Positions 31,741 through 43,272 of a stretch of 64,000 bases of DNA are shown piece after piece. Source of the stretch: Petaurus breviceps papuanus (taxonomy: Eukaryota; Chordata; Mammalia; Diprotodontia; Petauridae); NCBI GenBank assembly GCA_028583685.1, contig JAMXIF010000048.1, positions 22,366,299 to 22,430,298 of the forward strand, given 5' to 3'. Position 1 is the stretch's first letter. Each line of letters starts with the position of its first letter. The translations under genes and the position numbers were made by a program. A model generated the notes under the pieces. It had not been told where the DNA came from. It did not search any database and was given only the letters and a program-made list of their open reading frames with translations.

Positions 31741-34035
31741 TTTGCCTTTATTTTTTAAAACAAATTTTATTTGTTTTTAACATCCTTTTCTTTTAAAATT
31801 TTGAGCACCAAATTCTCTCCCTCCCTTCCACTCCTCCCTACCCACTGAGGCTACCCTACTTGTGATATTATTATACTTGTAAAATCATGGAAATATTTTC
31901 ATATTAGTCCTATCACAAAAAAGCAACCAAAAAATAAAGTGAAAAAAGCTATACTTTAAATTACATTCAGAGTTCATCAATTCTCCTTCTGGATATGGAT
32001 AGCATTTTTCATCATGAGTCCTTTGGAATTATCTTGGATCATTATACAGATCAGAGTAGTCACATCTTTCACAGCTGATTATCATTACAACATTGCTGTT
32101 ACTATGCACAATTACCTCCTGGTTCTCACTTCACTTTGCATCAGTTCAAATAGGTCTTCCCATTATTTTTCCTGAAACCACCTCATCATCATTTTTATAA
32201 CACAGAAGTACATCATCACAATCATATACTGTAACTTGTTCAGCCATTCCCCAATTGAAGAGCATTCCCTCAATTTCTAATTCTTGACCACCAAAAAAAA
32301 AAGAGCTGCTATAGATATTTTTGTACATATATGTCCTTTTCCTTTTCCTTTGATCTCTTTTACAGACCTAGTAGTGGTATTGCTGGGTCAAAGGGAATGC
32401 ACAATTTTGTAGCCCTTTGTGCATGGTTCTAAATTGTTCCCCAGAATGACTGGACTAGTTCATAGCTCTACCAATAGGATTTTGTTTGTGTGTGCTTGTA
32501 CCTATTTTCCTTCAGCTCCTTCAGTATTTGTCATTTCTGATAGGTATGAGGTGGTACCCAGAGTTAAAATTTTCATTTCTTTAATAAATAGTTATTATAG
32601 AGAATTTTTATATGACTATAGATAGCTTTGATGTCTTCTTCTGAAGGCTGCCTTTTATATTCCCTATACATATGACTTGTACATAATGGGGAATGCCCCT
32701 TATTTTTGCCAATTTGACTCAGTTCCCTATATATTTGAGAAAGGAGGTTGGCTATTATATATTGGGGAGTTGTCGTTTTGGTATCTCTTTCAGGAGGTGA
32801 TTGATGGATTCTTTTAATTTCTATTTTATACTATGGATCTAAGGTATCAAGGCAGTTTTCCTTTATAGTATCTTGAAATATGATGTCTATGCTCTTTTTT
32901 TATCATGGCTTTCAGGGAGTGAAATGATTCTTAAATTATCTCTCTTTGATCTATTTTCCAAGTAAGTCATTTTTCTGAGGAGATGTTCACATTTTCTACT
33001 ACATTTTTTTATTCTTTTGGTTTTGTTTTATTGTTTTTTGATGTCTTGTGGAGTCATCAGATTCTACTTGTCCAATACTACTTTTCAAGGAATTATTTTC
33101 TTCAATGAGCTTTTGTACCTCTTTTTCCATTTGGCCAATTTTGTTTTTTAAGGAGTTCTTTTCTTCTGTGAATTTTTGTGCCTTTTTCACCATTAGGCCA
33201 ATTCTTGCTTTTTAGGTATTTTTTCCGGTATTATCTTTTTACTTATTTACCAAGCTGTTAATATTCTTCATAATTTTCTTGCATTGCCCTCATTTCTTTT
33301 CCCACTTTTCCCTCTAACTCTCTTATATCTTTCTTTAACTCTTCTAGAAACTCTTGTTGGGCTTGGGTCCAATTAGAATTTTTCTTTGAGGATTTGTTTG
33401 TAGTTTTTCACCTTGTTGTCTTCTTCTGAGTTTTAGTCTTAGACTACCATGACAGTAGCTTTTTATAGTCAAGTTCTTTTTTGTTATTGTTTACTTATTT
33501 TCCCAGCCTATTTCCTGACTTTGAACTTTGTGGTAAACTTGGACCTTTCTCACCTGGGGATGGAGAGGCACTATCCCAAACTTTCGATTTTTTTATGTTG
33601 TTGTTTTCAGAGCTAGTTCTGAGAGTCTGCAAGTTTTTGGAACTTTCAAGTGGTGTGATGTGGAGAGAGGCCTAGTCACTGCTCCCATGGTCTGTGCTCT
33701 GGTCTGTACCAGGAAGTGCCCTTCCTCCCTAAAATCATAAGTGCTAGTGCTCATCTTGGCTCTGTGATCAGGTCCCTTGTTCTCCTACGGTCACAGGTGC
33801 TAGTGTTCCTCTTAGCCTTGGAGCTTCAACCAGGGCTCCTGTTCCTGACCACAAGCATTCTTCTTCATTCTGGAACTGCAGTCCAGAACTGCATACGGGC
33901 AATAGAGTTGCCTATCAGTGTGAGCTGCGCCTAGTGTCAGCAGAAGGTCCCCTGTAGTATCTTCCTGATCAGTTGTCTGACCCTCTTACTGTTTCTGGGA
34001 TGAGAGTTCCCAAAGCTGTTGCTACTACTACTCTC
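31741..34035 (-). mobile_element. L1, reversed, lacking most of ORF2
   Basis: Read on the minus strand it runs 5'UTR (about 34035-33425), ORF1 coiled coil (33425-32790), then directly ORF2 C-terminal and 3'UTR (32765-31741). The ORF1 frame at 33193-32999 reads KNKIGQMEKEVQKLIEENNS, a heptad-like repeat, then DDSTRHQ. The 3' part shows antisense 'cagccattccccaattgaag', 'agtggtattgctgggtcaaa' and 'atatgactatagatagcttt'. ORF1's RNA-binding C-terminus, the endonuclease and the reverse transcriptase are absent, so it cannot be autonomous. Whether this is one deletion or a HAL1-like short lineage is open. Confidence 0.85.
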
Positions 34036-34059
34036 TAACCCTTCACTTTACAGATGTGG

Positions 34060-34170
34060 AAACTTCATCTTTCCAGGTTTCAGTGTCCTCATCTATAAAA
34101 ACAAAGGGGGAAGGAGTCTAAATGATTTCTAAGGTCTCTTCCAGCCCTAAATCTAGGATCCTAGGAGATC
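34060..34170 (+). mobile_element. MIR-like SINE 3' part
   Basis: 'cagtgtcctcatctataaaa', 'tctaaggtctcttccagccc', 'taaatctaggatcctagga'. Confidence 0.65.
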
Positions 34171-34199
34171 TAGGGAGGGAAAGTGTCTTGTCCAAAGAA

Positions 34200-34570
34200 T
34201 AAGGAGCATCATGAGATCACATATTTAGAAAAGGAAGGGACGTTCAAGGAAATCTTTTCACTTAACATTTGAAGAACTGAGGCCCAGGGGTACTAAGTGA
34301 TTTACCAAAGGTCACATAAGAAGTAAACAGCATGGGGCGGCTAGGTGGCGTAGTGAGTAAGAGCGCTGGCCCCAGAGTCGGGAGGACCCGGGATTGGTTC
34401 CGGCCTCAGATACTTGGCACCCACACAAAAAAACTGGCCATGTAACCTTGGGCAAGTTACTTAACCCCAATTGCTTCAAAAAAAAAAAAAAGAAGTAAAC
34501 AGCAGAGGCGAGATTTGTACCCAAGTTCTTTGACTCTAAATCTAGCACTTCCCACTGCCCCATAATACCT
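34200..34570 (-). mobile_element. MIR-like SINE split by a younger SINE
   Basis: Left half 'gaagaactgaggcccagggg', 'gtgatttaccaaaggtcaca'; right half 'gagatttgtacccaagttct', 'ttgactctaaatctagcact'. Interrupted at 34333-34490. Confidence 0.75.
34333..34490 (+). mobile_element. tRNA-derived SINE, subfamily A
   Basis: 14-bp perfect TSD 'agaagtaaacagca' (34319-34332, 34491-34504). 'ggggcggctaggtggcgtag', 'gcgctggccccagagtcggg', 'gggattggttccggcctcag', poly-A tail. One of the best preserved SINEs here. Confidence 0.96.
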
Positions 34571-34953
34571 TCCAACTATCAGAGTTGGAATTTAAATTCT
34601 GATGTTAGGGGTCAGATGATAAGTTTCTCTTCCAGTGTGAGAGACCATTAAAGAGCATGAGAAAATATGGCCTCAGACTTAGGATTTTAGCAGAGAAAAT
34701 GAAGAAGAAGGAGGTGAATTCTTAAGAGTCAAAGAAAGAAATGACAGCATTTATTGATTGGGTGTTTGGAGATTTAAACCAGAGTTTGATATTATGTAAT
34801 TATAAGCTCTCAGTTGAAAGGGGTCATTTAGTTTGACCATATACCTTTACAGGAATCTCTTTTCTTGAAGATCTCAAGGGAAGGGGAAGTCGACTATCTC
34901 TTGAGGCTATCCATTCCATTTTTGGACAGCTGTAAATATTAGAAATGTTTTCT

Positions 34954-35120
34954 GGGGTGGCTAGGTGGCACAGTGAATAGAGCACCAGCCCTGAAGTCAG
35001 GAGGATCTGAGTTCAAATCCAGCCTCAGACACTTAACACAAAAACTAGCCGTGTGACCTTGGGCAATTCACTTAAGCCCAATTGCTCTACTTTGCCCCTC
35101 CAAAAAGCAAAAACAAAACC
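34954..35120 (+). mobile_element. tRNA-derived SINE, subfamily B
   Basis: TSD 'agaaatgttttct' (34941-34953) and 'agaaatattttct' (35121-35133). 'gggtggctaggtggcacagt', 'aggatctgagttcaaatcca', 'acttaacacaaaaactagcc', tail 'ccctccaaaaagcaaaaaca'. Confidence 0.95.
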
Positions 35121-35332
35121 AGAAATATTTTCTTAAATTAAGCCTAACTCTGTCTCTTCAACTTTCACCCTTGTTGATGACACAAAACAAAACTAATCTC
35201 TCTTCCATATGACAGCCTTTTAAACATTTGAAGATATCTACTACTTCCATTCTTCTGCAGGCTAAATGTCCCCAATTTCTTCAAACAATGTTTTTATGGC
35301 ATGGTTTCCAGTCTGCTTGGTCATCCCCTAGA

Positions 35333-35515
35333 TCAAGAGTTCTTAACCTTTTTTATTTTGTGTTATGGACCCCTCTGGCAGTCTGGTGAAGCCTACAGAG
35401 AAGTCTTCTTAGAATATTTTAAATGCATAGAATTACAAAAGAAACCAATGATATTGAAATAGTTACATAAAATTTAAAAAAATTGTTCATGGGTCTCAGG
35501 TTAAGAACTCCTGAT
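35333..35515 (-). mobile_element. Old interspersed repeat, reversed
   Basis: 'caagagttcttaaccttttt', 'gtctggtgaagcctacagag', 'catgggtctcaggttaagaa'. Nested in L3/CR1. Confidence 0.55.
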
Positions 35516-35954
35516 CTAGATACATTCCAGTATATAACTGTGTTTCCTAAAATGTACTGGAACTGAACCCAATCTTACAGATGTGATCTAACTAGGGTGC
35601 AGTAACTGTGGATTGTTATTTTCCTCATTCTGGACATGAGGCATCTATTAATGTAGCTTACAAGCCTATTAGCCTTTCTGTCTGTCATGTCATTCTGTTA
35701 ACTTATTCCAAGTCTGCAGTCCACCAAAATCCCTGGACATTTTTAGACATTGATCTTTGGCCAAATTCTAGGCTGCTTGTTATATGGATTCCTATTCAAG
35801 GTGGCCTTGATGACCACTGAGGTCCCTTCCAACTCTGAAACACTATGATTAAACAGATACAAAGTGAACTGGAAGGGTTGATGAGCAAGTAGGTGCAGCC
35901 TCATAGGATGGTTTGTAACCACTGAAAAATGTTGACTAAAAGCCATCACGGGTT

Positions 35955-36238
35955 TCTTACTGTCTATCCCTCCCTTCCTTAAGGCTCAACACAGGTGCTA
36001 CCTCCTCCATGAACTCTTCTCTAACAACACCCTTCCCCCAGGTAAAAAGTGATCTCTTCCTCAAAAAATTTCTTATAGTACTGTACCTGGTATTCTTTAT
36101 ATTTATTGCATAACTATTTGTGCAACTGGATCCCTTGACTGAGAGCAAGGTCTACATTGTATGTATGTTTCTGTCTCTTCTGTTTTCTGCATAGCAGACA
36201 AGTAGTAAATACCTGTTAAATTATTGAACTGATCAAAT
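35955..36238 (+). mobile_element. LINE2 3' end
   Basis: 'aaggctcaacacaggtgcta', 'cctcctccatgaactcttct', 'actgagagcaaggtctacat', 'taaatacctgttaaattatt'. Confidence 0.8.
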
Positions 36239-36539
36239 GAAGTATGCCACAGGTAAAGGGTTTCTTGATTTCAGCAAGTTGTTTAATCAAGACATTCATT
36301 AGATCCTTATGTATAAGATGGGAAAACTTACAGGGATTATAGCATAGAGTTAGATGGACTTGTAGCTGGTCTATAGAACTGATCTAAAGAACACTATCGA
36401 ATGAGTTTATATCATCTGTGGAGAGAGCTTTGGGAAGGGCCACAGGGCTCTGTCTTTGGCTCTATCCTGTTTACTACTGGTATGAATTCCTTGGAAAAAG
36501 AATATCAGATACTATTATCCTTTAGATAAATTCAAACAA

Positions 36540-37155
36540 ATCTTCCAAAATTTTAAAAAATTAATTATGACAACTTGATTATAACCATTATTTTTCATGG
36601 CAAAATATTCCATTAAATTCATATGCTACAATTTATTCAGTCATTCCCCAATCAATGGTGAACACCCACTTCCCTTACAGTTATTTGCTGCCACAAAAAA
36701 GTGCTGCTATAAATATTTATGAATCCAAGGAATCTTGTAGCTAAGTGGCACTATAGATAAAGAACTGGACCTTGGAATCAGGAAGACATAAGTTCAAATC
36801 TTGCCTCAGACACTTATTATCTGTGTGACCCTGGGTAAGTCATTTAAAGTGTGTTTGCCTTTTCTCACTTGTAAAATAGCAATAATAATAGCACCTACCT
36901 CCCAAGGTTCCTGTAAGAATCAAATGAGATAATATTTATAAAGTACTTAAAGGAGTGCTTGGCATAGAGTAGGTGTTATATAAATGCTAACTATCATTAT
37001 TATTGTTATTGACTTCCTTGGGCTAATTGCCTAATTGTGATATCACTGGATTAAAAGGTAGGAACAGTTTGTTTTTTTTTTTTAGCATAATTTGAAATTG
37101 TTTTCTAGAATGGTTGGATCCATTCACAATTCCATCAATAACACATTAGTGATAC
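36540..37155 (-). mobile_element. L1 3' region, reversed, split by a SINE
   Basis: 'cagtcattccccaatcaatg' and 'cacaaaaaagtgctgctata' before the SINE; 'tgtgatatcactggattaaa', 'tctagaatggttggatccat' and 'acacattagtgat' after it. It is truncated exactly where a plus-strand L1 5'UTR begins. Confidence 0.85.
36728..37005 (+). mobile_element. MIR/Ther-like SINE
   Basis: 'cttggaatcaggaagacata', 'agttcaaatcttgcctcaga', 'tgtgtgaccctgggtaagtc', 'tagcacctacctcccaaggt', 'aatgctaactatcattatta'. Inserted in the reversed L1; 'ccaaggaatct' and 'tccttgg' near its edges are not a convincing TSD. Confidence 0.85.
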
Positions 37156-37904
37156 GGGGCTTCTGGGAGCCAAGATGGCAGAGTAAACAGTAAACTGCCA
37201 TAACTCTCCCAACAACCATAAAATAATGCCCCCAAACAAATTCTGGAATAGCAGAAACAGCAAAAAGACAGGGTGAAACAATCTTTTAGCCCAAGAAACT
37301 TGGAAGATCAGCAAAAAAGGTCCATTTTACTTGGGCAATGGAAGAGTGCATTCCAGGACAAGAAGCATCCCAGCAAGGCAACAGCAAGCTCCACCTCAGC
37401 AAACCAGTGGGAGGTCCTGAGTCCCAGGGTTGTAAAACAGGCAAATGTCAACACCAGGGACTGCCCCGCAGCCCTCACTCCCTCATCCCCAATGTGGCTT
37501 AGCATAGCCGGGAACCAGCAGACTCTGGCTCTAAGAACTATCACATCCTTCAGCACAGTCCTGGGCAAACAGACATATTTCCAGCAGCCAGACCTCCACA
37601 TGTTTCAGCAAAGCTCTGGGCAAACAGAGGTCTTCTTAGTCTCCTCTCCTCTTCTATCATGCCCTTACCTGAGGGAATTCTGCCCAAAGGAAGGTAAATT
37701 TTGATGGCCAAAACCCAAGTAGTTAGCTTGGGGTCTACTGGCTAGATTTTTTCCTCAAAGACAAAGCCTTAAACCCAATTCACTCTGGATCTCATTGATT
37801 AGACAACAATAAGTCCCTGCCCAAGCACCACTTAATGGTTATTTTGGAGCCCCCTGGGTTCAGGGTGAATGTAAATAGTAAAATAATTTCTCTTTTGGTC
37901 AGAA

Positions 37905-38250
37905 ACCCTGAGGCTCTTCCCCTTCCAGTTTGATTTGTTTTTTCTATTAAAGGGAGGATTCCTTGACTCAGTTCTCAAAGAGGCCTATTCACTGAATGGG
38001 CATTGCCTCACGCAAAGTGAGAACTTGAAAAGACCTTAGTTTAAAAAGGCCAAGGTCTCCCACTGCATCCTGGGCCATCTCCAGTCATACTAATTAATAT
38101 CTGGCCACTGCACCCAGATAACTCTGGCAAAAAAAGTGAGGCTGGTGACCTTGCCCAGCCCTCCCTCACTCAAATCAAATTCAACTGCAAGTCACATCAT
38201 CATTTCTCTGTTTGTCATGGTCCTCTTGAAGAATGAAGGACCTCTATGTG
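37905..38250 (+). mobile_element. RTE-like short marsupial repeat
   Basis: 'agaaaccctgaggctcttcc', 'cactgcatcctgggccatct', 'agtgaggctggtgaccttgc', 'ccagccctccctcactcaaa', 'gtcctcttgaagaatgaagg'. Colinear with 43040-43270 and 50105-50480. Inserted in the L1 5'UTR. Confidence 0.75.
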
Positions 38251-39594
38251 CTTCAGTGTAACGCTGGGAAATGCAGAAACACCTCACTGGGCCTCAGCAC
38301 ATACCATACACCACCACTAGGACCCCACCTCAGCACCAGGTAAGCTGCCAGGGCCTGCAGCCACTGGAACAAGAAGCCTGAGACAGTGCCTCTTCCACCT
38401 GAGTACAAAGTCCAATTTTAAAAGAAAGAAAAAAGGCCCCCCAAAAATGATGAGCAAAAAAAAAATTGATCACAGAAAGTTATTATGGTTACAGGGAAGA
38501 CCAAGACATAAACTCAGAAGAGGACAACAATGTCAAAACACCTATGGGTAAAACCTCAAAGTAAAACAGGAAATGGTCTCAAGCCCAGAAAGAACTCATG
38601 GAAGAGCTCAAAAAGGAGCTTAAAAATCATATAAGAGAGATAGAAGAAAAAAATGGGAAAAGAAATGAGAGGGATATAAGAGAATTATGGAAAGAGTCAG
38701 CCAGCTTGGAAAACTGCTTAAAAAGTAGAATTGACCAAATGGAAAAGGAAATACAAAAATCCACTAAAGAAAACAAATCCTTAAAGAGTACAACTGACCA
38801 AATGGAAAAGAAAATACAAAAACTAATTGAGGAAAACAACACCTTAAAAGTTAGAATTGGACAAGTGGAAGCTAATGACTCTACAAGACATCAAGAATTA
38901 ATCAAACAAATTTCAAAAGAATGAAAAAATGGAAGAAAATATAAAATAACTCATGGGAAAAACAACTGATCTGGAAAATAGATCCAGGAGAAAAAATATC
39001 AGAATCATTTAATTACCTGAAATCCATAATAAAAAAAAGACCTGGACAGCATCTTTCAAGAAATTATCAAGGAAAACTGCCCTGATGTCCTGGAACCAGA
39101 GGGCAAAATAGACACTGAAAGGATCCACTGATCACTTCAGGAAAGAGAACCAAAAATAAAAACTCCAAGGAACATTCTAGTCAAATTTCAGAATTATCAG
39201 GTCAAGGAAAAATACTACAAGTGGCCAGAAAGAAACAATTGAAATACTGGGGAGTCACAATCAGGATTACATAGGACTTAGCAGCTGCAACACTGAAGGA
39301 TCAGGGATCATGGAACAAGATATTCTGGAAGGCAAAGAAACTAGGACGACAATCAAGAATCACTTACATGACAAAATTAAGCATACTACTTCAGGGGGAA
39401 AAATGATTATTCAATGAAATAGAAGGATTTCAAGCTTTTATAAAGAGAAGACCAGAACTAAAACAAAAATTTGACCTCTAATATCAAGACGCTAGAGAAG
39501 TATAAACAGATAAAAAGGAAAAAGAAAACATAAGGGATTCAATAGAGCTGAACTATTTATATCCCTGTATGGAAAGATGATACTTGTAATTCTT

Positions 39595-39748
39595 TTTTTT
39601 TTAAGCAATCAGGGTTAAATAACTAACTCAAGGTTACATGGCCAGGTGTTTCTGGGTGGGTGCTAAGTGTCTGAGCACAGATTCAATCCCCAGGTCATCC
39701 CGGCACTGGAGCCAGTGCTCTTACTCGCTGTGCTACCGGGCCGCCCCT
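39595..39748 (-). mobile_element. tRNA-derived SINE, subfamily A, inside L1
   Basis: 15-bp perfect TSD 'atacttgtaattctt' (39580-39594, 39749-39763). Body 'ggttaaataactaactcaag', 'gttacatggccaggtgtttc', 'gctaccgggccgcccc'. Confidence 0.95.
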
Positions 39749-40444
39749 ATACTTGTAATTCTTAAAAGTTATATCATTAATAGTATAGGTGGAAGTAGAG
39801 AGATACATACAAACTAAAGGTAAAGAGTTGGAACAGAATCTATTATGCTTCAGATAAAGTAAAAAAAAAAAAAGCAGGGGTAGAAATCCTGATCTCAGAT
39901 GAAGTAAAAGTAAAAACATACCTAATTAAAAGAAATAAGGAAGAAAACTACATCTTGCTAAAATGTACCACAGACAATGAAGCAATATCAATACTAAACA
40001 TATATGCACCAAGTGGTATAGCATCCAAATTCTAGGAGAAGTTAAGTGAGTTACAGGAAGAAATAGATAGCAAAACTATACTAGTTGGGGATTTTAACTG
40101 TTCCCTTCTGAGAACTTGATAAATCCAACCAAAAAAGAAACAAGAAAGAAATTAAGGAGGCAAATAGAATATTAGGAAAGTTAGATATGATAGACCTTTG
40201 ACATGATTTAGACATAAAGGATGACACCATAAGCAAATTAGAAGAGAAAGAAATAGTCTGCCTGTCAGATCTGTAGGGAGGGGAAGAATTCATGACCAAA
40301 TGAGAGATTGAGAGCTTTACAAAATGTAAAGTAGATAAACATCCATTTCAGGATCACAGTTAAATCACATATTCACAGGAAAAAAAATACACAAAACAGG
40401 AAAAGATAGTCAAGGACTGGGAATCCAACCTAGGTTCTCTTCTA

Positions 40445-41685
40445 GGCAAGTATACGTTGTCATATTCATATAGCCATCATGGCTGCCACCAAAAAGGGAA
40501 AGGGGAATTTCCTCACACCCTCTCATGCCCATAATTTTAAGAAAGAATTACCAGAGGGTCCTCTTCCATACATTTGAGAGACAGGAAGACAAAGATTGGG
40601 AGGGCAGATTTACTCCAAAGACTATTGAATGTAAGGCTCTTTTGGCCTCAGTGGCCACTGCTCTTTGGCACTGCCCTCCATACATCATGGCAATCAGGAA
40701 TCAAGGGACCAACAAGGAGTCTATGCTCTTTAGCAAGAGGCTGGACATAGGCTCATCTCCCTGCATGCTCTACAGGATGGACCCCACAAGCCCATCCCTA
40801 TGCATGCTTCATGGGGTGTGCCTCAATCCAAGTCCCCACTGTATATACTAGGTTATTTTTATGGGCTCCAGTTTACTGATTTGAAATACTACTACTCTGT
40901 TATTTCAAGGTTTTGTGTCTGGGAAGGAGAGGACGTTTATGCTGGTTATAGAAATGGCAAAGTCTTTCAGAAGACAGAGCCAGCCTGTGGGAAGTGATGA
41001 ATTTTTGTTGTGAGAGTTTTACACAGGAATCCAGAATCTGTAGTCTGCCTGGGTATGCTCCTATGGTCAAATGTAAGCCAATGCATCAGAGAAGTCCAAA
41101 GTTACTCTGGAAGAACTGTCTCAACTTATAGGAGCCATCTGGTGCAGCTGTTAGTACAAGAAGTCATTTCTGGTGGGGGTGGCAGTGGGGGAACGGGAAG
41201 CAGGGAGGTTCTTTCCAATGGCCCAATCACTCAATCTCAACTTATGTTCCAAGGAGTCAATAGGTCTTTCTTTGATAGATAATTCTATCAACTGTGTGGG
41301 CATGAGGCTGTCGACAACAACCCTGCAGGATTTCTCAAGCAGACACCGCAATCATTTCCCCTTAACACATAGAGCCAGAAGAGAGGCAGTCATCCAGGGC
41401 TCCTTAGGGTGGAAGAAGAAACTTTCCTTTGGCCTGGGACACCAAACCACACCCTTCCCTCCAGCCGAGATTTAACAGCCACAAAGGATGCCAGGATCCT
41501 GCAAGCACCTCACCTCTGGGCTTTCAGCTCCAAGGCCCCAGGTGACAGCATGGCCAGGTTTGGTTCAAGCAACTTTATACACAAATTAGAGGGGAAAGGG
41601 AGAAACAGTGAGCAAACTGTAGGTCAGCTGCATTTTCAGGAAAAAGCTGCTGCCTTCCTCCATCTGGCTCCAACTTTCTTTTCCA
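40445..41685. other. No recognisable gene or repeat
   Basis: Unassigned sequence of 1.2 kb. Several plus-strand frames of 65-183 codons (e.g. 41409-41960) are open, but they overlap one another and run into LINE2. None shows a domain, and no splice pattern supports them. Confidence 0.45.
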
Positions 41686-41687
41686 GC

Positions 41688-42082
41688 TTTATTTTTATTT
41701 CCCTCTCTTTCTCTCACTCTATGTTCCAGTCAAACAGTTCTACCTATTCCCTAAAGTCTTCCTGCTATTACCCAACCCTGTGCCTTTCGACCAGCTCTTC
41801 CCTTTCCTGGAAGGCTCTCCCTCCTTCTTCATCTTTGCCTGTTGAGATTCTACATCCTCCACCAAAGAAGTCCCCTCCCTTGGCGCACTTCCACACTTCC
41901 CTTGGGTATTCTGTATCCCTCCTTTCACTCCCTGTCTTGAATTATAACATATATGTATAAATGTTATATCTGCCTATTAAAGTAAAGCTCCTCAAGGTCA
42001 GAGGTTATGCTGTTTTTCACCTTTGCATCACCTAACACCAAACCCAGGGTATACAGTAGGGGCTTATACTGAATTGAAGATG
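41688..42082 (+). mobile_element. LINE2 3' portion
   Basis: 'ctcttccctttcctggaagg', 'gttgagattctacatcctcc', 'aagtaaagctcctcaaggtc', 'agaggttatgctgtttttca', 'ggggcttatactgaattgaa'. Confidence 0.8.
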
Positions 42083-42119
42083 GAAATCATGAGCAAAGAG
42101 GATCTGGGGAAAATCTTAT

Positions 42120-42620
42120 CTTCGGACTATAAATGTTAGAGCTGAAAGGGACCTTAGGGATCATCTCCTCTACCTTCCCTCATTTTATATTTCTATAAAC
42201 TAGGTAAAGTAGGTAACTACATGAGAAAACTAGGCAATAAACCAGCAGCACTTAGCCCTTGTTGCCCCTCTTTTTGGAAGAGATGAGGTTGCAAGAGAGG
42301 GCTACCTCACAGTTTCCATCCTCATGTGTTCCCCTATCCTAGAAGTCCCTTCTCCAGTGACTTTTTCTATGACAGGGCTAGGATGCATACAGACCCCAGG
42401 GGCACACACATTGTCCTATGCAGAGGCTCCTCCAACTGAAGCTGCTGGGACTTTTTCCAGGCTCTGGGGATGCCAGTACCCCCTGCAGGTTTCTCACACT
42501 TTCCATCCTTTCCTACTTTGTTGCAATGATAATGCCAGAAACAATACCTGATATTCAACTACATTAGTAAAAGAAGGCACAGGTCTGAAAAGAATTCAGA
42601 AGTCCCATTTCTATAGCCTA
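42120..42620. other. Mostly unassigned; weak MIR-like start
   Basis: 42130-42200 resembles the reversed MIR-type 'gttagagctgaaagggacct' stretch. The remainder is not recognised. Confidence 0.4.
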
Positions 42621-42621
42621 C

Positions 42622-42820
42622 TGGGTTTGTGAAGCATTGTCTTCACCACAACCCTGTGGGGCTAGATAGTGAAGTATCATTACCTTCATTTTATAAATAA
42701 GGAAACTGAGGTATAGGGTGGAGGGCAAGTACCTTGACTAGGGTCATCTAACTAGTAAGAATTGGGAACTGAGATTTGAAGCAAGGTCACCTGGCTTCAT
42801 ACCCAGGGATCTTTTTACTA
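42622..42820 (-). mobile_element. MIR-like SINE
   Basis: 'cttcaccacaaccctgtggg', 'ttataaataaggaaactgag', 'gatttgaagcaaggtcacct'. Confidence 0.75.
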
Positions 42821-43039
42821 CTCATATGGTCTCATTCTATCCCAGGAGTGGTCTTGACCTGCAGATTCAAATCCAGATCCCTATGCCTGGCTTCCAGGGA
42901 CATCGATAATCTGGTCCCCACGACAAACTCATCTCCCACTGCTCCTTGAGTTGGTCCTTCCCTGCCTCTTCGTTAAGTGTCCTCCTTATTGTCCCTAAAA
43001 AACCACCGGGATCTCTTGGGTACTCCTATTTCAATCTAT

Positions 43040-43272
43040 TTCTTAAAGACTTTAACTTAAAAAGGCCAAGGTCTTCCACTGAATCCAGGGTCATCTCCAG
43101 TCATCCTGATCCATATCTGGCCACTGGACCCAGATAACTCCAGAGGAGAAAGTGAGGCTGGTGATTTTGCACAGCCCTCCCTCGCTTAATTCCAATTGAC
43201 CTGCATGCCATGGCATCACCTGCCTGATGTCATGGTCGTCTTCGAGAATGAAGGACAAATAACAACAACAGT
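43040..43272 (+). mobile_element. RTE-like short marsupial repeat
   Basis: 'aaaggccaaggtcttccact', 'atctggccactggacccaga', 'aaagtgaggctggtgatttt', 'gtcgtcttcgagaatgaagg', tail 'aaataacaacaaca'. Confidence 0.8.

Larger units (their letters stand above)
34805..35780 (-). mobile_element. L3/CR1, reversed, with two insertions
   Basis: 'ctatccattccatttttgga', 'cagctgtaaatattagaaat', then after a SINE 'ttccatatgacagcctttta', 'aacatttgaagatatctact', and after an old repeat 'gaactgaacccaatcttaca', 'gatgtgatctaactagggtg'. Insertions are at 34954-35120 and 35333-35515. Confidence 0.75.
37156..40440 (+). mobile_element. L1 with 5'UTR, ORF1 and partial ORF2
   Basis: Starts 'ggggcttctgggagccaaga' then 'tggcagagtaaac', a typical L1 5' end. 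ORF1 starts near 38449. 38598-38924 reads as an uninterrupted coiled coil with repeated SRIDQMEKEIQK / STTDQMEKKIQK / RIGQVEANDSTRHQ units. The ORF1 RNA-binding part follows, broken, to about 39480. 39810-40110 is endonuclease (VEILISDEV, ILNIYAP, VGDFN). Near 40200 it jumps to the ORF2 C-terminus (KLEEKEIVCLSDL, EFMTK). The endonuclease N-terminus, reverse transcriptase and 3'UTR are missing. It carries an RTE-like repeat and a SINE as insertions. Confidence 0.88.

Noticed and set aside
41409-41960. 183-codon plus-strand open frame, the longest in the window
   Set aside because: Its second half is LINE2 (41688 onward) and the first half has no recognisable domain, splice or promoter context. 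Composition is serine/leucine-rich as in other LINE2 shadows.
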